Assembly (NCBI GenBank): GCA_016703745.1
Contig: JADJBK010000006.1
Location: 2,356,001 to 2,420,000 of the forward strand
Length of the DNA stretch: 64,000 bases
Direction: 5' to 3'
From: Nitrosomonas sp.
Lineage (GTDB): Bacteria; Pseudomonadota; Gammaproteobacteria; Burkholderiales; Nitrosomonadaceae
Part shown: positions 1 through 7,636 of the stretch, in pieces
How positions within the stretch are numbered: position 1 is the first letter of the stretch
Layout: every line of letters begins with the position of its first letter
The notes under the pieces: model-generated
What the model was told of the DNA's origin: nothing
The model's input: only the letters and a program-made list of their open reading frames with translations
Databases searched by the model: none
Program-made: the position numbers and the translations under genes

Positions 1-903
1 TTTGAAACAGTTGCCCGTCTTTGGTGGAATCACTGGAAGCACAACAAGACCGAACGACACGCAAACTACACAATACGGCGATTGGAAGCGGACATCTTCC
101 CTGCCCTTGGTCGCGAGCCAGTCAATGAAATATCTATCCATACCCTGCTATCTGCGGTCAAGAAGATTGAGACACGCGGCGCGGTGGATATCGCCAAACG
201 CGCATTAACCACTTGCGGGCAGGTATTCCGCTACGCCATAGTGAATGGATTGGCAGAACGCAACCCGGCGGCAGATATTAAACCGGAGGACGCACTAAAG
301 CCCACCAAAAAGAAGAACCACGCACGGCTTGATGAAAAAGACCTTCCTGAATTACTCCAAAAGATTGACGCATACGACGGACAGCTATTGACTAGACTGG
401 CGTTGAAGTTAATGGCGTTAACATTCGTAAGAACCAGCGAGCTGATTGGCGCACGGTGGGAGGAATTCAACCTTGACTTGAAACAGTGGCGCATACCCGC
501 AAGCCGCATGAGAATGAAGACACAACACATTGTGCCGTTGTCCACGCAGGCCATAGAGGCCATAGAAGACATTAAATCGCTGAGGGTGGATGATGCCTTG
601 TTGTTTCCCAGTGAACGCCGTGACGGGAAGCTTATGAGCAATAATACTATTCTTTACGCCCTGTATCGCATGGGCTATCACTCGCGCATGACAGGGCACG
701 GGTTCCGTGATATGGCTTCGACCATCCTTCATGAACGCGGATACAACCATGATCATATTGAATTACAACTGGCGCATAGCCCAAGGAACGCCGTAAGCGC
801 GGCATATAACCATGCGCTGCATTTGGAACCACGTGCGAAGATGATGCAGGACTGGGCGGATTATCTGGATACTGCTAGGGGTGGGTATATGATCTTCCGG
901 TGA
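1..903 (+). CDS. P4-type tyrosine integrase, 5' end outside window
   Basis: Site-specific recombinase of the phage/island (P4) class that would move a genomic island in and out of an attachment site, often a tRNA gene. The frame is open from base 1, and the first residues (FETVARLWW) already belong to the core-binding domain, so the true start lies upstream. The catalytic domain shows the first Arg in FVRTSELIGARW, the His-x-x-Arg box in HGFRDMAST, a second His in LAHSPRNAV and the Tyr nucleophile in AAYNHA. The C-terminus with MMQDWADYLD is typical of the family and is complete. No att repeat or tRNA is visible just downstream, so the island this enzyme serves probably lies to the left. Confidence 0.9.
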   Translation, partial: FETVARLWWNHWKHNKTERHANYTIRRLEADIFPALGREPVNEISIHTLLSAVKKIETRGAVDIAKRALTTCGQVFRYAIVNGLAERNPAADIKPEDALKPTKKKNHARLDEKDLPELLQKIDAYDGQLLTRLALKLMALTFVRTSELIGARWEEFNLDLKQWRIPASRMRMKTQHIVPLSTQAIEAIEDIKSLRVDDALLFPSERRDGKLMSNNTILYALYRMGYHSRMTGHGFRDMASTILHERGYNHDHIELQLAHSPRNAVSAAYNHALHLEPRAKMMQDWADYLDTARGGYMIFR

Positions 904-1089
904 GGGTTTACCAATATGTTTAGTCAATACTTTTATTGATGCCCGTTCAGGGCTTATATATTGGCGTGTGGTGGTGTTTTGAGTGCTCCAGATTAGTTGG
1001 TTGCTAATTCGGAGGTTGCATGAAACAGAAAAATCTAGAACCGGCAGTTTTACCATATACCGGAAAGAGCCGGTTTTCACAGTTCAAGC

Positions 1090-1247
1090 AGTTTTCCCCT
1101 GTCAGCCGGGGGACGTTCAGATGGATCAGAGATTTACGATAGCAGAAGCTGCCAGGAGTCTGGAAATCAGGGCTAACATGCTTGGGCGATGGATCAAGGA
1201 GAGCGAGGCGGATAATAATAGCCAGACATTCCAGGGTAATGGGAAAC
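1090..1247 (+). pseudogene. IS3-family transposase OrfA fragment
   Basis: A short open stretch encodes a helix-turn-helix of IS3 OrfA type: FTIAEAARSLEIRANMLGRW followed by IKES and a FQGNGKL motif. The N-terminal part is poorly preserved. The frame is cut at about 1247, where sequence matching the end of an IS21 element begins in another frame. It is a remnant only; no OrfB follows. Seen: the HTH and GNGKL motifs. Inferred: a deletion or nested insertion joined two different IS elements. Confidence 0.65.
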
Positions 1248-1370
1248 TATCATCGAAATCGACAGTGAAAGTTATGGGAGGAAAAACCAGAAAAAATCAT
1301 GAAGTAGCTAATAAACTCAACCGGCCATCATAATTATCGTCAAAGCGGCCAAGATAATTGACGCGAGACA
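1248..1370 (+). pseudogene. IS21-family istB 3' end plus right terminus (remnant)
   Basis: The last codons of an IstB-type helper ATPase (IIEIDSESYGRKNQKKS, stop TGA near 1300), followed by about 70 bases of the element's end. The same stretch occurs inverted at 27219-27342 with few differences. There more of IstB is retained, which identifies the fragment. Here it is fused to the IS3 OrfA scrap. Confidence 0.65.
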
Positions 1371-1385
1371 GGGTGAGCTTGCGAA

Positions 1386-1416
1386 CCCCAACACCAGCAG
1401 CTGGGGGCAGTTTTTT
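1386..1416 (+). terminator. possible Rho-independent terminator
   Basis: CCCCA...TGGGG pairing with an inner CCAG/CTGG stem, followed by a run of T. It lies after the IS remnants and before the coiled-coil gene, so it would insulate the latter from upstream reading. Confidence 0.35.
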
Positions 1417-1531
1417 GTTATCCGAAATTTATCAACCTGCGTAGGGCGATCACCTGCTCTCCTGGAGATAAGTCATGTCGTGATGGATCGTGGTATATTT
1501 GGTGTGTGGATAATACACTGAGAAAATAGCG

Positions 1532-2128
1532 ATGGCACTGGCACAGGAAGATATTGCGCAGATACAGGACATGATCCAGAATCTGATCGCAGAAACTCTG
1601 CGTGCACAGCCGGAGTTTAGCCATAACAACGTTCGTTATGAGCTGGAGCTGCGGGAGCGGATTGTTCGCGTGGAAGAGGAGCTGAGACACCAGCGTGAGT
1701 TGCTGCTGGAAGGATTCAGGCGGATGGATAAGCGTTTTGAGGAGATCGATCACCGCTTTGAGATAATCGATAGCCGCTTTGAGGCGATCGACCGTCGTTT
1801 TGAGACGATCGACCGTCGCTTTGAGGCGTTACAGATCAGCATGGATAAGCGTTTCGAAATGATGCAGATCAGCATGGATAAGCGTTTCGAAATGATGCAG
1901 ATCAGTATGGATAAGCGTTTTGAAGTGATAGACGAGCGCTTCGAAATGATAGACAAACGCTTCGAAATGATGGACAAGCGCTTCGAAACGATAGACAAAC
2001 GTTTCGAGACGATAGATAAACGCTTTGAACTGTTGACTGCCCGCATTGACCATTTTATGGTGTGGTCGTTTGCGACGACATTGACGGTTAGTGGTCTGAT
2101 TGTGGCGGCAATCAAATATTTGCCTTGA
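1532..2128 (+). CDS. heptad-repeat coiled-coil protein with C-terminal membrane anchor (DUF1640-like)
   Basis: 198 residues. Residues 1-60 are charged and helical. Residues 65-170 consist of about 14 near-perfect seven-residue units of the type DKRFE(M/T)I, which would form one long coiled coil. Residues about 175-195 (WSFATTLTVSGLIVAAI) form a single membrane helix at the C-terminus. The architecture resembles the DUF1640/CCDC90 class of tail-anchored coiled-coil proteins, whose function in bacteria is not settled. The gene stands alone between IS debris and uvrC, which converges on it. The repeats are also nearly identical as DNA, so the copy number may change by slippage. The minus strand is open through the repeat, but only as a by-product of the repeat. 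Confidence 0.75.
   Translation: MALAQEDIAQIQDMIQNLIAETLRAQPEFSHNNVRYELELRERIVRVEEELRHQRELLLEGFRRMDKRFEEIDHRFEIIDSRFEAIDRRFETIDRRFEALQISMDKRFEMMQISMDKRFEMMQISMDKRFEVIDERFEMIDKRFEMMDKRFETIDKRFETIDKRFELLTARIDHFMVWSFATTLTVSGLIVAAIKYLP
1724..2031 (+). repeat. tandem 21-bp repeats encoding heptads
   Basis: About 14 consecutive 21-base units of the form ATGGATAAGCGTTTCGAAATG and variants. Two identical 36-base units containing CAGATCAGCATGGATAAGCG sit in the middle, around 1830-1915. This is a likely site for unequal recombination. Confidence 0.8.
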
Positions 2129-2215
2129 TGAAGTGGCCTGTGCCCGGTTGGGTCATTGAGTTGCCGTTGTTTCATTATATCCGGGGCATGCGGTTTGTCT
2201 CAATTTGTTGAATCG

Positions 2216-4036
2216 TCAGCGTATTTCTCGATAAATCTTTTCTGCCAGTGCGCGGCTGATACCTTCAGTTTGTTGCAGCTCATCTATACTGGCATTTTTT
2301 ACCCCTTTTAATCCGCCAAAGCGGGTCAGCAGGCTTTGGCGGCGTTTTGCGCCGATGCCGGTGATCTGTTCCAGATCGGAAACGTTGCGAGCTTTGGCGC
2401 GTTTGGCGCGATGTCCCTGAATGGCAAAGCGGTGGGCTTCATCGCGGATCTGCTGGATCAGGTGCAGACCGGGATGATCGCTCGGCAGGCGCACGGTAGG
2501 CGTTTGCAGTGGATAAACGAGTTGCTCCAGTCCGGGTTTGCGTGCTTCACCCTTGGCCACACCCAGCAGCGGAATATCGCCCAGCCCCAGCTCCAGCATG
2601 ACTTCGTAAGCGATGTTGACTTGCCCTTTGCCGCCATCGATCAGAATCAGATCAGGCAGTTTTCCTTCTCCGGCAGCAATTCGGGCATAACGTCGTTGCA
2701 AGACATCGCGCATCGCGGCGTAATCGTCTCCGGGCTGGTTGCCGGTAATGTTGTAACGGCGGTATTCGTTATGCCGCTCCGCCATGTCGTCATACACTAC
2801 GCAAGATGCCATGGTGGCTTCTCCCATGGTGTGGCTGATATCGAAACATTCGATACGTTTGAGGCCCGGCAGATCGAGTGCTGTTTGCAGTGCCTGCAGG
2901 CGATTTTCCTGACCGGCTTGCTGGTTGATTCGCTGCTGCAACGCCAATTGCGCATTTTGTGCGGCCATATCCAGCCATTTGCGCCGGTCGGCGATAGGAT
3001 GGGTTGTCAGCGTGATCTTGTGCCCGGCCTGCTCGGACAGTAAATCCTGCAATAATGTCACATTGATTTTTTCGCCTAAAATGATCAGGGGTGGTGTGCT
3101 GCGTTGCAGGTAATGCTGGGCTACAAAAGTTTCTAATATCGCATTGAGGTCGTATTCCTGCGCATTTTGCGGAAAAAAGGTTTTGTCACCGAGATGCCGA
3201 CCACCACGGATCATCACCAGATTGACGGCGACGCTGCCGTCTTCTCCGGCTACGCAAGCGATTACATCGGCATCCAGCAGCCTGCCGCTATCGACAAACT
3301 GCTTTTCCTGGATTTTGCGTAGTGACTGCATCTGGTCGCGGAATAGTGCAGCCTGCTCGAAATTGAGCTCATCTGCGGCGGTCAGCATTTTTGCTTCGAT
3401 CACTTTCAGTACCTCTTGCTGCTTGCCTTGCAGGAACAGGGTTGCGTTGCGCACATCTTCACGATAGTCCTCTTCTGTCACCAGCCCGACGCAGGGCCCG
3501 CTGCAACGTTTGATCTGATAGAGCAGACAGGGGCGAGTGCGATGATTGAATACCGAATTCTGGCAAGTGCGCAGGCGAAACACTTTTTGCAGCAGTTGAA
3601 TGCTGGATTTGACTACGCCCGCATTGGGGAATGGGCCAAAATACTGATTTTCGTTATCCAGCGCGCCCCGATAATAGACCAGCCGAGGATAATCATGCCG
3701 GGTGAGCTTCAGGTAAGGATAAGACTTATCGTCACGAAACAGGATGTTGTAACGGGGCGCCAGGCTTTTGATCAGGTTGTTTTCCAGAATCAGCGCTTCT
3801 GCCTCGGAACGGGTGACGGTAGTTTCGATCCCGGCTACTTGTGACACCATTAATTGAATGCGGGGAGACAGACTGCCAGACTGGCGAAAGTAGGACACAA
3901 CGCGCTTGCGTAAATTGATTGCCTTGCCGACATAAATAACTTTCTGCGCGGCGTTGAGCATGCGATACACGCCAGGCTGAGCTGGCAGTTTCAGTGCAAA
4001 TGCTTTCCCGTCGAACGGGTCTTCCGCCAGAACCAT
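2216..4036 (-). CDS. uvrC: UvrABC excinuclease subunit C
   Basis: Makes the 3' and 5' incisions in nucleotide excision repair after UvrA/UvrB have marked a lesion; cytoplasmic. 606 residues, full length. The N-terminal GIY-YIG nuclease (GVYRM...VIYVGKA, residues 24-42) is followed by a UVR motif near 205-240, the RNase-H-like second nuclease (ECFDISHTMG, about 397; LILIDGGKGQVN, about 465) and a tandem helix-hairpin-helix at the end (ITGIGAKRR, TEGISRALAEKI). It begins ten bases after the stop of the small tautomerase gene, with which it probably forms a two-gene unit. Confidence 0.97.
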   Translation of the reverse strand: MVLAEDPFDGKAFALKLPAQPGVYRMLNAAQKVIYVGKAINLRKRVVSYFRQSGSLSPRIQLMVSQVAGIETTVTRSEAEALILENNLIKSLAPRYNILFRDDKSYPYLKLTRHDYPRLVYYRGALDNENQYFGPFPNAGVVKSSIQLLQKVFRLRTCQNSVFNHRTRPCLLYQIKRCSGPCVGLVTEEDYREDVRNATLFLQGKQQEVLKVIEAKMLTAADELNFEQAALFRDQMQSLRKIQEKQFVDSGRLLDADVIACVAGEDGSVAVNLVMIRGGRHLGDKTFFPQNAQEYDLNAILETFVAQHYLQRSTPPLIILGEKINVTLLQDLLSEQAGHKITLTTHPIADRRKWLDMAAQNAQLALQQRINQQAGQENRLQALQTALDLPGLKRIECFDISHTMGEATMASCVVYDDMAERHNEYRRYNITGNQPGDDYAAMRDVLQRRYARIAAGEGKLPDLILIDGGKGQVNIAYEVMLELGLGDIPLLGVAKGEARKPGLEQLVYPLQTPTVRLPSDHPGLHLIQQIRDEAHRFAIQGHRAKRAKARNVSDLEQITGIGAKRRQSLLTRFGGLKGVKNASIDELQQTEGISRALAEKIYREIR

Positions 4037-4045
4037 CTTACCGCA

Positions 4046-4234
4046 TTATTTGTTGCTGCTCAGCAGCTCTCCGCCAACGGCCCAATTTTCGTGAGGCAAT
4101 TCGTCGAAAGTAATGTAGGTATAAGATTTGGGTTTGTGCGCGACACGTTCGAGTGTGTCGGTGAATTCTTTGGCAATCTGGCGTTTCTGTTCCTGGCTGA
4201 GCGAGCCTGCCAGACGAATATTGACATACGGCAT
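4046..4234 (-). CDS. 4-oxalocrotonate tautomerase family protein
   Basis: 62-residue member of the tautomerase superfamily, which uses the N-terminal proline as general base. Pro follows the start Met directly (MPYVNIRLAG), and the length is typical of the hexameric 4-OT class. The natural substrate cannot be told from sequence. It precedes uvrC by ten bases on the same strand. The start is chosen because Pro must be residue 1 of the mature enzyme; a GGAG-like site precedes it. Confidence 0.88.
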   Translation of the reverse strand: MPYVNIRLAGSLSQEQKRQIAKEFTDTLERVAHKPKSYTYITFDELPHENWAVGGELLSSNK

Positions 4235-4530
4235 TGTTTTACTCCTGGTGGTTTGGGCTGAATTTTACCTGGTGAATATTACCACGCGCTTGTTAACCCG
4301 TGATTCCAGCGTATTTCTAGAATCCATATTTCCTTGTCTATCAATCCTATGCGGCGTCAATATTTTTTGTTCGTGCCTCGTCTTGCTTAATACGCTGAAT
4401 TTTTAGGGGGGGCTCTGCAACACCAGATGTGTATTGCCAAAAATGGAGTCTATTGGTTTGTGCAGCGGGTTGATGTGGTGGGATGTTGTTTCGGTGGGAT
4501 ATTGCTTACTTGTTGTGTTTTTATCTTCTT
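4235..4530. other. intergenic, no gene recognised
   Basis: Nothing convincing is encoded between the tautomerase start and the first att-like copy. The G-rich run near 4408 and the AT-rich surroundings give no clear signal. This stretch is probably the original chromosomal flank to the left of the tRNA-Lys locus. Confidence 0.5.
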
Positions 4531-4566
4531 AAAAAGAAAAAAGGAGTAGGTGGTTAACCGACTCCT
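4531..4566 (-). terminator. tRNA-Lys-type terminator, copy 1
   Basis: On the minus strand a GGAGT/ACTCC hairpin with inner GGT/ACC pairs is followed by a T-rich tract. It sits just past the 3' end of the displaced tRNA-Lys fragment, as expected of the original transcript terminator. Confidence 0.7.
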
Positions 4567-4575
4567 TGTTCTATC

Positions 4576-4619
4576 TGGTAGGCCGTGCGAGATTCTAACT
4601 CGCGACCAACGGATTAAAA
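4576..4619 (-). repeat. att-like copy 1: 3' half of tRNA-Lys
   Basis: 44 bases equal to the 3' end of the tRNA-Lys gene at 10682-10757, from the CCA end to the anticodon loop, with one substitution in the T-loop (TTCTAA for TTCGAA on the plus strand). It is not a tRNA. It is the outer boundary left by integration at the tRNA 3' end. Confidence 0.88.
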
Positions 4620-4724
4620 TATACTTTAACTAGATGTTTTTATTAATATTAAACTTGTCAGTGCTTGTCAGCACTCGCCGATAATCGTCATTTTTTTCAC
4701 GCTTTATTATTAATAACTGTAACT

Positions 4725-5024
4725 CTACAAATGCAGCGTAGATAACATTCGATCATGCAGTACACGTACTACCACAATTCCGTAATTTGTTTGCCGGAAA
4801 TATATAGCGTGTCGCCCAACTTGACTCCGGCGATACCCTTTACGGATACGATCGCAGGGTGTTGCTATTTTCGGATTCTCCGTCAGCTGACCAAACGCTT
4901 CTGTCAATTCATCTGTGTAACGATTGGCCTGTTCCAATCCCCACTCTTTGAGTGTGTAAAGCCAAATGGTTTCCATATCGCGTGCAGCTTCCGGTGTTAA
5001 CCGATACTCAGCTGACTTTGACAT
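4725..5024 (-). CDS. parE: ParE/RelE-superfamily toxin, copy 1
   Basis: 99-residue toxin of the ParE type. Family members inhibit DNA gyrase or act as RNases; here the fold is inferred from YRLTPEAARDMETIW at the start and GYRRSQVGRHAIYF plus VVVRVLHDRM near the end. Its start lies inside the upstream antitoxin gene (17-base overlap), giving translational coupling. A second copy at 5759-6058 differs at about four residues. The module sits just inside an attachment site, where it could stabilise the element. Confidence 0.88.
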   Translation of the reverse strand: MSKSAEYRLTPEAARDMETIWLYTLKEWGLEQANRYTDELTEAFGQLTENPKIATPCDRIRKGYRRSQVGRHAIYFRQTNYGIVVVRVLHDRMLSTLHL

Positions 5025-5262
5025 GTTTTGCGGTCATTCCTTCTTTAAACAAATCGCCGTCAAATGGCTGTGGTTCACCACTTTGTTCGCCTTTGATTAA
5101 CTCGCCGCGAATAGTATCGATTTCAGAATTGCGAGCTTGATCACGCCTAATCAGATCTCGGATATATTCACTGTCATTGGTGAAGTCACCGCCCTCAATC
5201 TGAGCCTTAATCCACTTATCTTGCTGATCGGTAACAGTGATGGTTTTACGGGTTGTTCCCAT
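5008..5262 (-). CDS. parD: ParD-type ribbon-helix-helix antitoxin, copy 1
   Basis: 84 residues. The N-terminal KTITVTDQQDKWIKAQI is the ribbon-helix-helix DNA-binding part; the acidic C-terminal half would wrap the toxin. The ATG at 5262 is preferred over one at 5280 because it has a GGAGG site about six bases before it. The stop overlaps the parE start. Such antitoxins repress their own operon, and an inverted repeat lies 29 bases upstream. Confidence 0.88.
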   Translation of the reverse strand: MGTTRKTITVTDQQDKWIKAQIEGGDFTNDSEYIRDLIRRDQARNSEIDTIRGELIKGEQSGEPQPFDGDLFKEGMTAKHVKVS

Positions 5263-5290
5263 TTTATCCTCCAAAGGCATGTGAAAAGAT

Positions 5291-5315
5291 CATACTATTG
5301 CAGTAAAATAGCATG
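5291..5315. promoter_or_regulatory. candidate ParD operator
   Basis: Inverted repeat CATACTATT / AATAGCATG (8 of 9 bases match) with a 7-base spacer, just upstream of parD, where an autorepressor would bind. The second parDE copy has lost this region. Confidence 0.4.
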
Positions 5316-5448
5316 TTCTTGCATCCATGAAAAGACAGAAAACCTAGTTTATTTTTAGAACATAATATTGCTAACTTAAGCTAAACCTGGATCTGAATTT
5401 AACAACCCTATAACAAATGCCATCGATCTTTATCTGAAATCATATATT

Positions 5449-5583
5449 GGCTGGAAATCCAGGATTATGGTGGATCGCTATGCCAAGTATGCAACCGAGC
5501 ATTTGAGGGTTGCAGCGGCTAGAATCGAGGGCGGACGTGGGGGCATGGTTAACTTGTCACGTTCAAAAAGAAAAAAGGAGTAG
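5449..5583 (+). pseudogene. 3' end of a tyrosine integrase (remnant)
   Basis: About 44 codons starting at GWKSRIMVDRYAKYATEHL, which holds the catalytic Tyr and matches the end of the integrase at 9895-10656. The end differs slightly (SRSKRKKE). Nothing upstream codes for the rest. It marks the right end of the small outer element and adjoins the second att copy. Confidence 0.85.
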
Positions 5584-5600
5584 GTGGTTAACCGACTCCT
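5565..5600 (-). terminator. tRNA-Lys-type terminator, copy 2
   Basis: The same GGAGT/ACTCC hairpin and minus-strand T tract as at 4531, overlapping the end of the integrase remnant. Confidence 0.65.
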
Positions 5601-5609
5601 TTTTCTATC

Positions 5610-5654
5610 TGGTAGGCCGTGCGAGATTCGAACTCGCGACCAACGGATTAAAAG
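5610..5654 (-). repeat. att-like copy 2: 3' half of tRNA-Lys
   Basis: 45 bases identical to the 3' half of the intact tRNA-Lys at 10682. It is the boundary between the outer and inner integrated elements. Confidence 0.9.
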
Positions 5655-5758
5655 GTGTTTTAACTAACTGTTTTTATTAATTTTACACTCGCAAGTGCTC
5701 GTCAACACTCGCCGACAATCGTCATTTTTGTCACGTTTTATTATTAATAATTGTAACT

Positions 5759-6058
5759 CTACAAATGCAGCGTAGATAACATTCGATCATGCAGTACACG
5801 AACTACCACAATTCCGTAATTTGTTTGCCGGAAATATATAGCGTGTCGCCCAACTTGACTACGGCGATACCCTTTACGGATACGATCGCAGGGTGTTGCC
5901 ATTTCCGGATTCTCCGCCAATTGACCAAACGCTTCTGTCAATTCGTCTGTGTAACGATTGGCCTGTTCCAAACCCCACTCTTTGAGTGTGTAAAGCCAAA
6001 TGTTTTCCATATCGCGAGCAGCTTCCGGTGTTAACCGATATTCAGCTGACTTTGACAT
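5759..6058 (-). CDS. parE: ParE-type toxin, copy 2
   Basis: 99 residues, intact, with about 95 identical to copy 1 (differences include T19N and T48A). Its own antitoxin gene has lost the promoter region and start codon to an IS element. Expression, if any, would have to come from the IS or from read-through, and neutralisation from the antitoxin encoded by copy 1. Confidence 0.85.
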   Translation of the reverse strand: MSKSAEYRLTPEAARDMENIWLYTLKEWGLEQANRYTDELTEAFGQLAENPEMATPCDRIRKGYRRSQVGRHAIYFRQTNYGIVVVRVLHDRMLSTLHL

Positions 6059-6282
6059 GTTTGGCGGTCATTCCTTCTTTAAACAAAACGCCGTCAAATG
6101 GCTGTGGTTCACCACTCTGTTCGCCTTTGATTAGCTCGCTACGAATGGTATCGATTTCAGAATTGCGAGCTTGATCACGCCTAATCAGATCTCGGATATA
6201 TTCACTGTCATTGGTGAAGTCGCCACCCTCAATCTGAGCTTTAATCCACTTGTCCTGCTGGTCGGTAACAGTGATGGTTTTA
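6042..6282 (-). pseudogene. parD: ParD-type antitoxin, copy 2, 5' end lost
   Basis: Reads as copy 1 from KTITV to the stop, but the start codon, the first five residues and the upstream region are replaced by the IS5-family left end. The missing piece is the start of the DNA-binding strand, so the product could not bind its operator even if translated. Confidence 0.85.
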
Positions 6283-7475
6283 GGAACCTCTGATTAATTC
6301 CCCGCAAGCAATATAATTCTGCATCAAACTTTTTCGAGAAGCTATTCATGAAACCTTACCAACAGATGAGTTTTGCTGATGCCGAATACGCCAATAAGGG
6401 CAAAGTCACGCGCCGCGAGAAGTTTCTCGATCAACTTGACGGGTTATTGCCTTGGCAGGCTATGATTGATGTTATTGAACCACACTATGCGCCAGGCAAT
6501 GGGCGTGGCCGCAAACCATTTGCCTTGGAATTGATGCTGCGCGCGCATGTTGCGCAAATTATCTACAACTATTCCGATCCGGGCATGGAAGATGCGCTGT
6601 ATGAGATTGAATCACTGCGCCGTTTTTGCGGCATTCGTCTGGAAGCCGTGCCGGATGAAAGCACCATTTTGCAATTTCGGCATTTACTGGAAAAACACGG
6701 GTTAATGGATCAGATCTTCCAGGTCATCAACCAAACGCTGGGTGAGCGTGGGTTGTTCTTGAAAGCCGGCACCATCGTCGATGCCAGCCTGATTGCCGCG
6801 CCGACTTCAACCAAAAATAAGAGCCGGTCGCGTGATCCAGAAATGCATTCCAGCAAAAAGGGCAATCAATGGTTTTTCGGCAGCAAGTTTCATATCGGCG
6901 TCGATCATGAAACCGGGTTGGTGCATACGCTCAAAGTAACCTCGGGGCATGTCAGCGACGTTGCCGAAGCCGCCGCCCTGCTGCATGGCGAGGAACAGTT
7001 TGTTCATGGCGATGCCGGATATCAGGGGCTGGATAAACGCCCGGAGATGCCGGCGGAAAGCCCTCCAGCCTGCGTGATCGCGATGCGTCCGGGCAAACTG
7101 GCCAGGCTCACGAAAGACGATTCCGGGGCGGCTCAACTACTGCGCGGTGCCGCCCGTGAGCTGGCGAAACGCCGCGCCAAAGTCGAACACGTGTTTCGGG
7201 ATATCAAAATCCGCTTTGGGTATGCTAAAAATCGCTATCGCGGCCTGGCCAAAAATGCGGCCCGTTTGACCTTCCTGACAGCCATTGCCAACGTCATCCG
7301 TGGTGATGCTTATGAACGTCGATGTCTTGTTGCGTCTGAAATTTGAAAACAAGCCAGTAAATGAGCTTGTTTCCAGAGAGGAACGGCTGTTTTCATAAAA
7401 ATCAGCGTCACTATTTGAAGTAGTGGTCAGTTTTTGAGTGACTGCCGTTCAGAATGTTTGTTTTTCAGAGGTTCC
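6283..7475 (+). mobile_element. IS5-family insertion sequence
   Basis: About 1193 bases bounded by GGAACCTCTGA and TCAGAGGTTCC inverted ends and carrying one transposase gene. The left flank is parD and the right flank trbB. These are unrelated genes, so no clean target duplication is seen and an adjacent deletion is likely. A 55-base copy of its right end is found at 27587-27641. Confidence 0.88.
6348..7346 (+). CDS. IS5-family DDE transposase
   Basis: 332 residues and complete. The N-terminal DUF772-type region (KPFALELMLRAHVAQ) precedes the DDE catalytic core with Asp in IVDASLI (about 143), Asp in VHGDAGYQG (about 222) and Glu in KVEHVFRDIK (about 282). The frame has no breaks, so the element may still be active. 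Confidence 0.93.
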   Translation: MKPYQQMSFADAEYANKGKVTRREKFLDQLDGLLPWQAMIDVIEPHYAPGNGRGRKPFALELMLRAHVAQIIYNYSDPGMEDALYEIESLRRFCGIRLEAVPDESTILQFRHLLEKHGLMDQIFQVINQTLGERGLFLKAGTIVDASLIAAPTSTKNKSRSRDPEMHSSKKGNQWFFGSKFHIGVDHETGLVHTLKVTSGHVSDVAEAAALLHGEEQFVHGDAGYQGLDKRPEMPAESPPACVIAMRPGKLARLTKDDSGAAQLLRGAARELAKRRAKVEHVFRDIKIRFGYAKNRYRGLAKNAARLTFLTAIANVIRGDAYERRCLVASEI

Positions 7476-7615
7476 CTAAAGAAATCATGCCATTAATCGC
7501 GGAGGCGGTTGATATGGTCGTGCATATCACGCGCACACCTCACGGCAGGAAAATCCAGCAGATTATCGAAGTACAAGGTTTTAAAAGAGGAAGTTACCAA
7601 ATCAAAAAGTTGTAA
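7476..7615 (+). pseudogene. trbB: TrbB conjugal transfer ATPase, C-terminal remnant
   Basis: About 45 codons (IMPLIAEAVDMVVHITRTP...) matching the end of VirB11-like TrbB. The rest has been lost at the IS right end. It stands directly before trbC, as in P-type conjugation operons. Confidence 0.75.
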
Positions 7616-7636
7616 ATCATCCATAGGAGCCAGTCT

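Larger units (their letters stand above)
4531..5250. repeat. long direct repeat, copy 1 (terminator, att, parE, parD)
   Basis: This stretch matches 5565-6282 almost base for base: hairpin, tRNA 3' half, a short AT-rich spacer, parE and most of parD. The two copies are head-to-tail and mark the left ends of two related integrated elements. Confidence 0.85.
5565..6282. repeat. long direct repeat, copy 2
   Basis: Second copy of the block at 4531-5250. It ends abruptly inside parD at the left end of the IS5-family element. Confidence 0.85.

Noticed and set aside
1724..2031. CRISPR-like array in the 21-bp repeats.
   Set aside because: Units are contiguous without spacers and encode heptads; no cas genes anywhere in the window.
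1750..2175. Minus-strand open frames through the heptad repeats (STSKRLSI-type repeats).
   Set aside because: They are a by-product of the 21-base repeat on the plus strand, with no ribosome site and no credible protein; the plus-strand product has a coherent coiled coil and membrane anchor.
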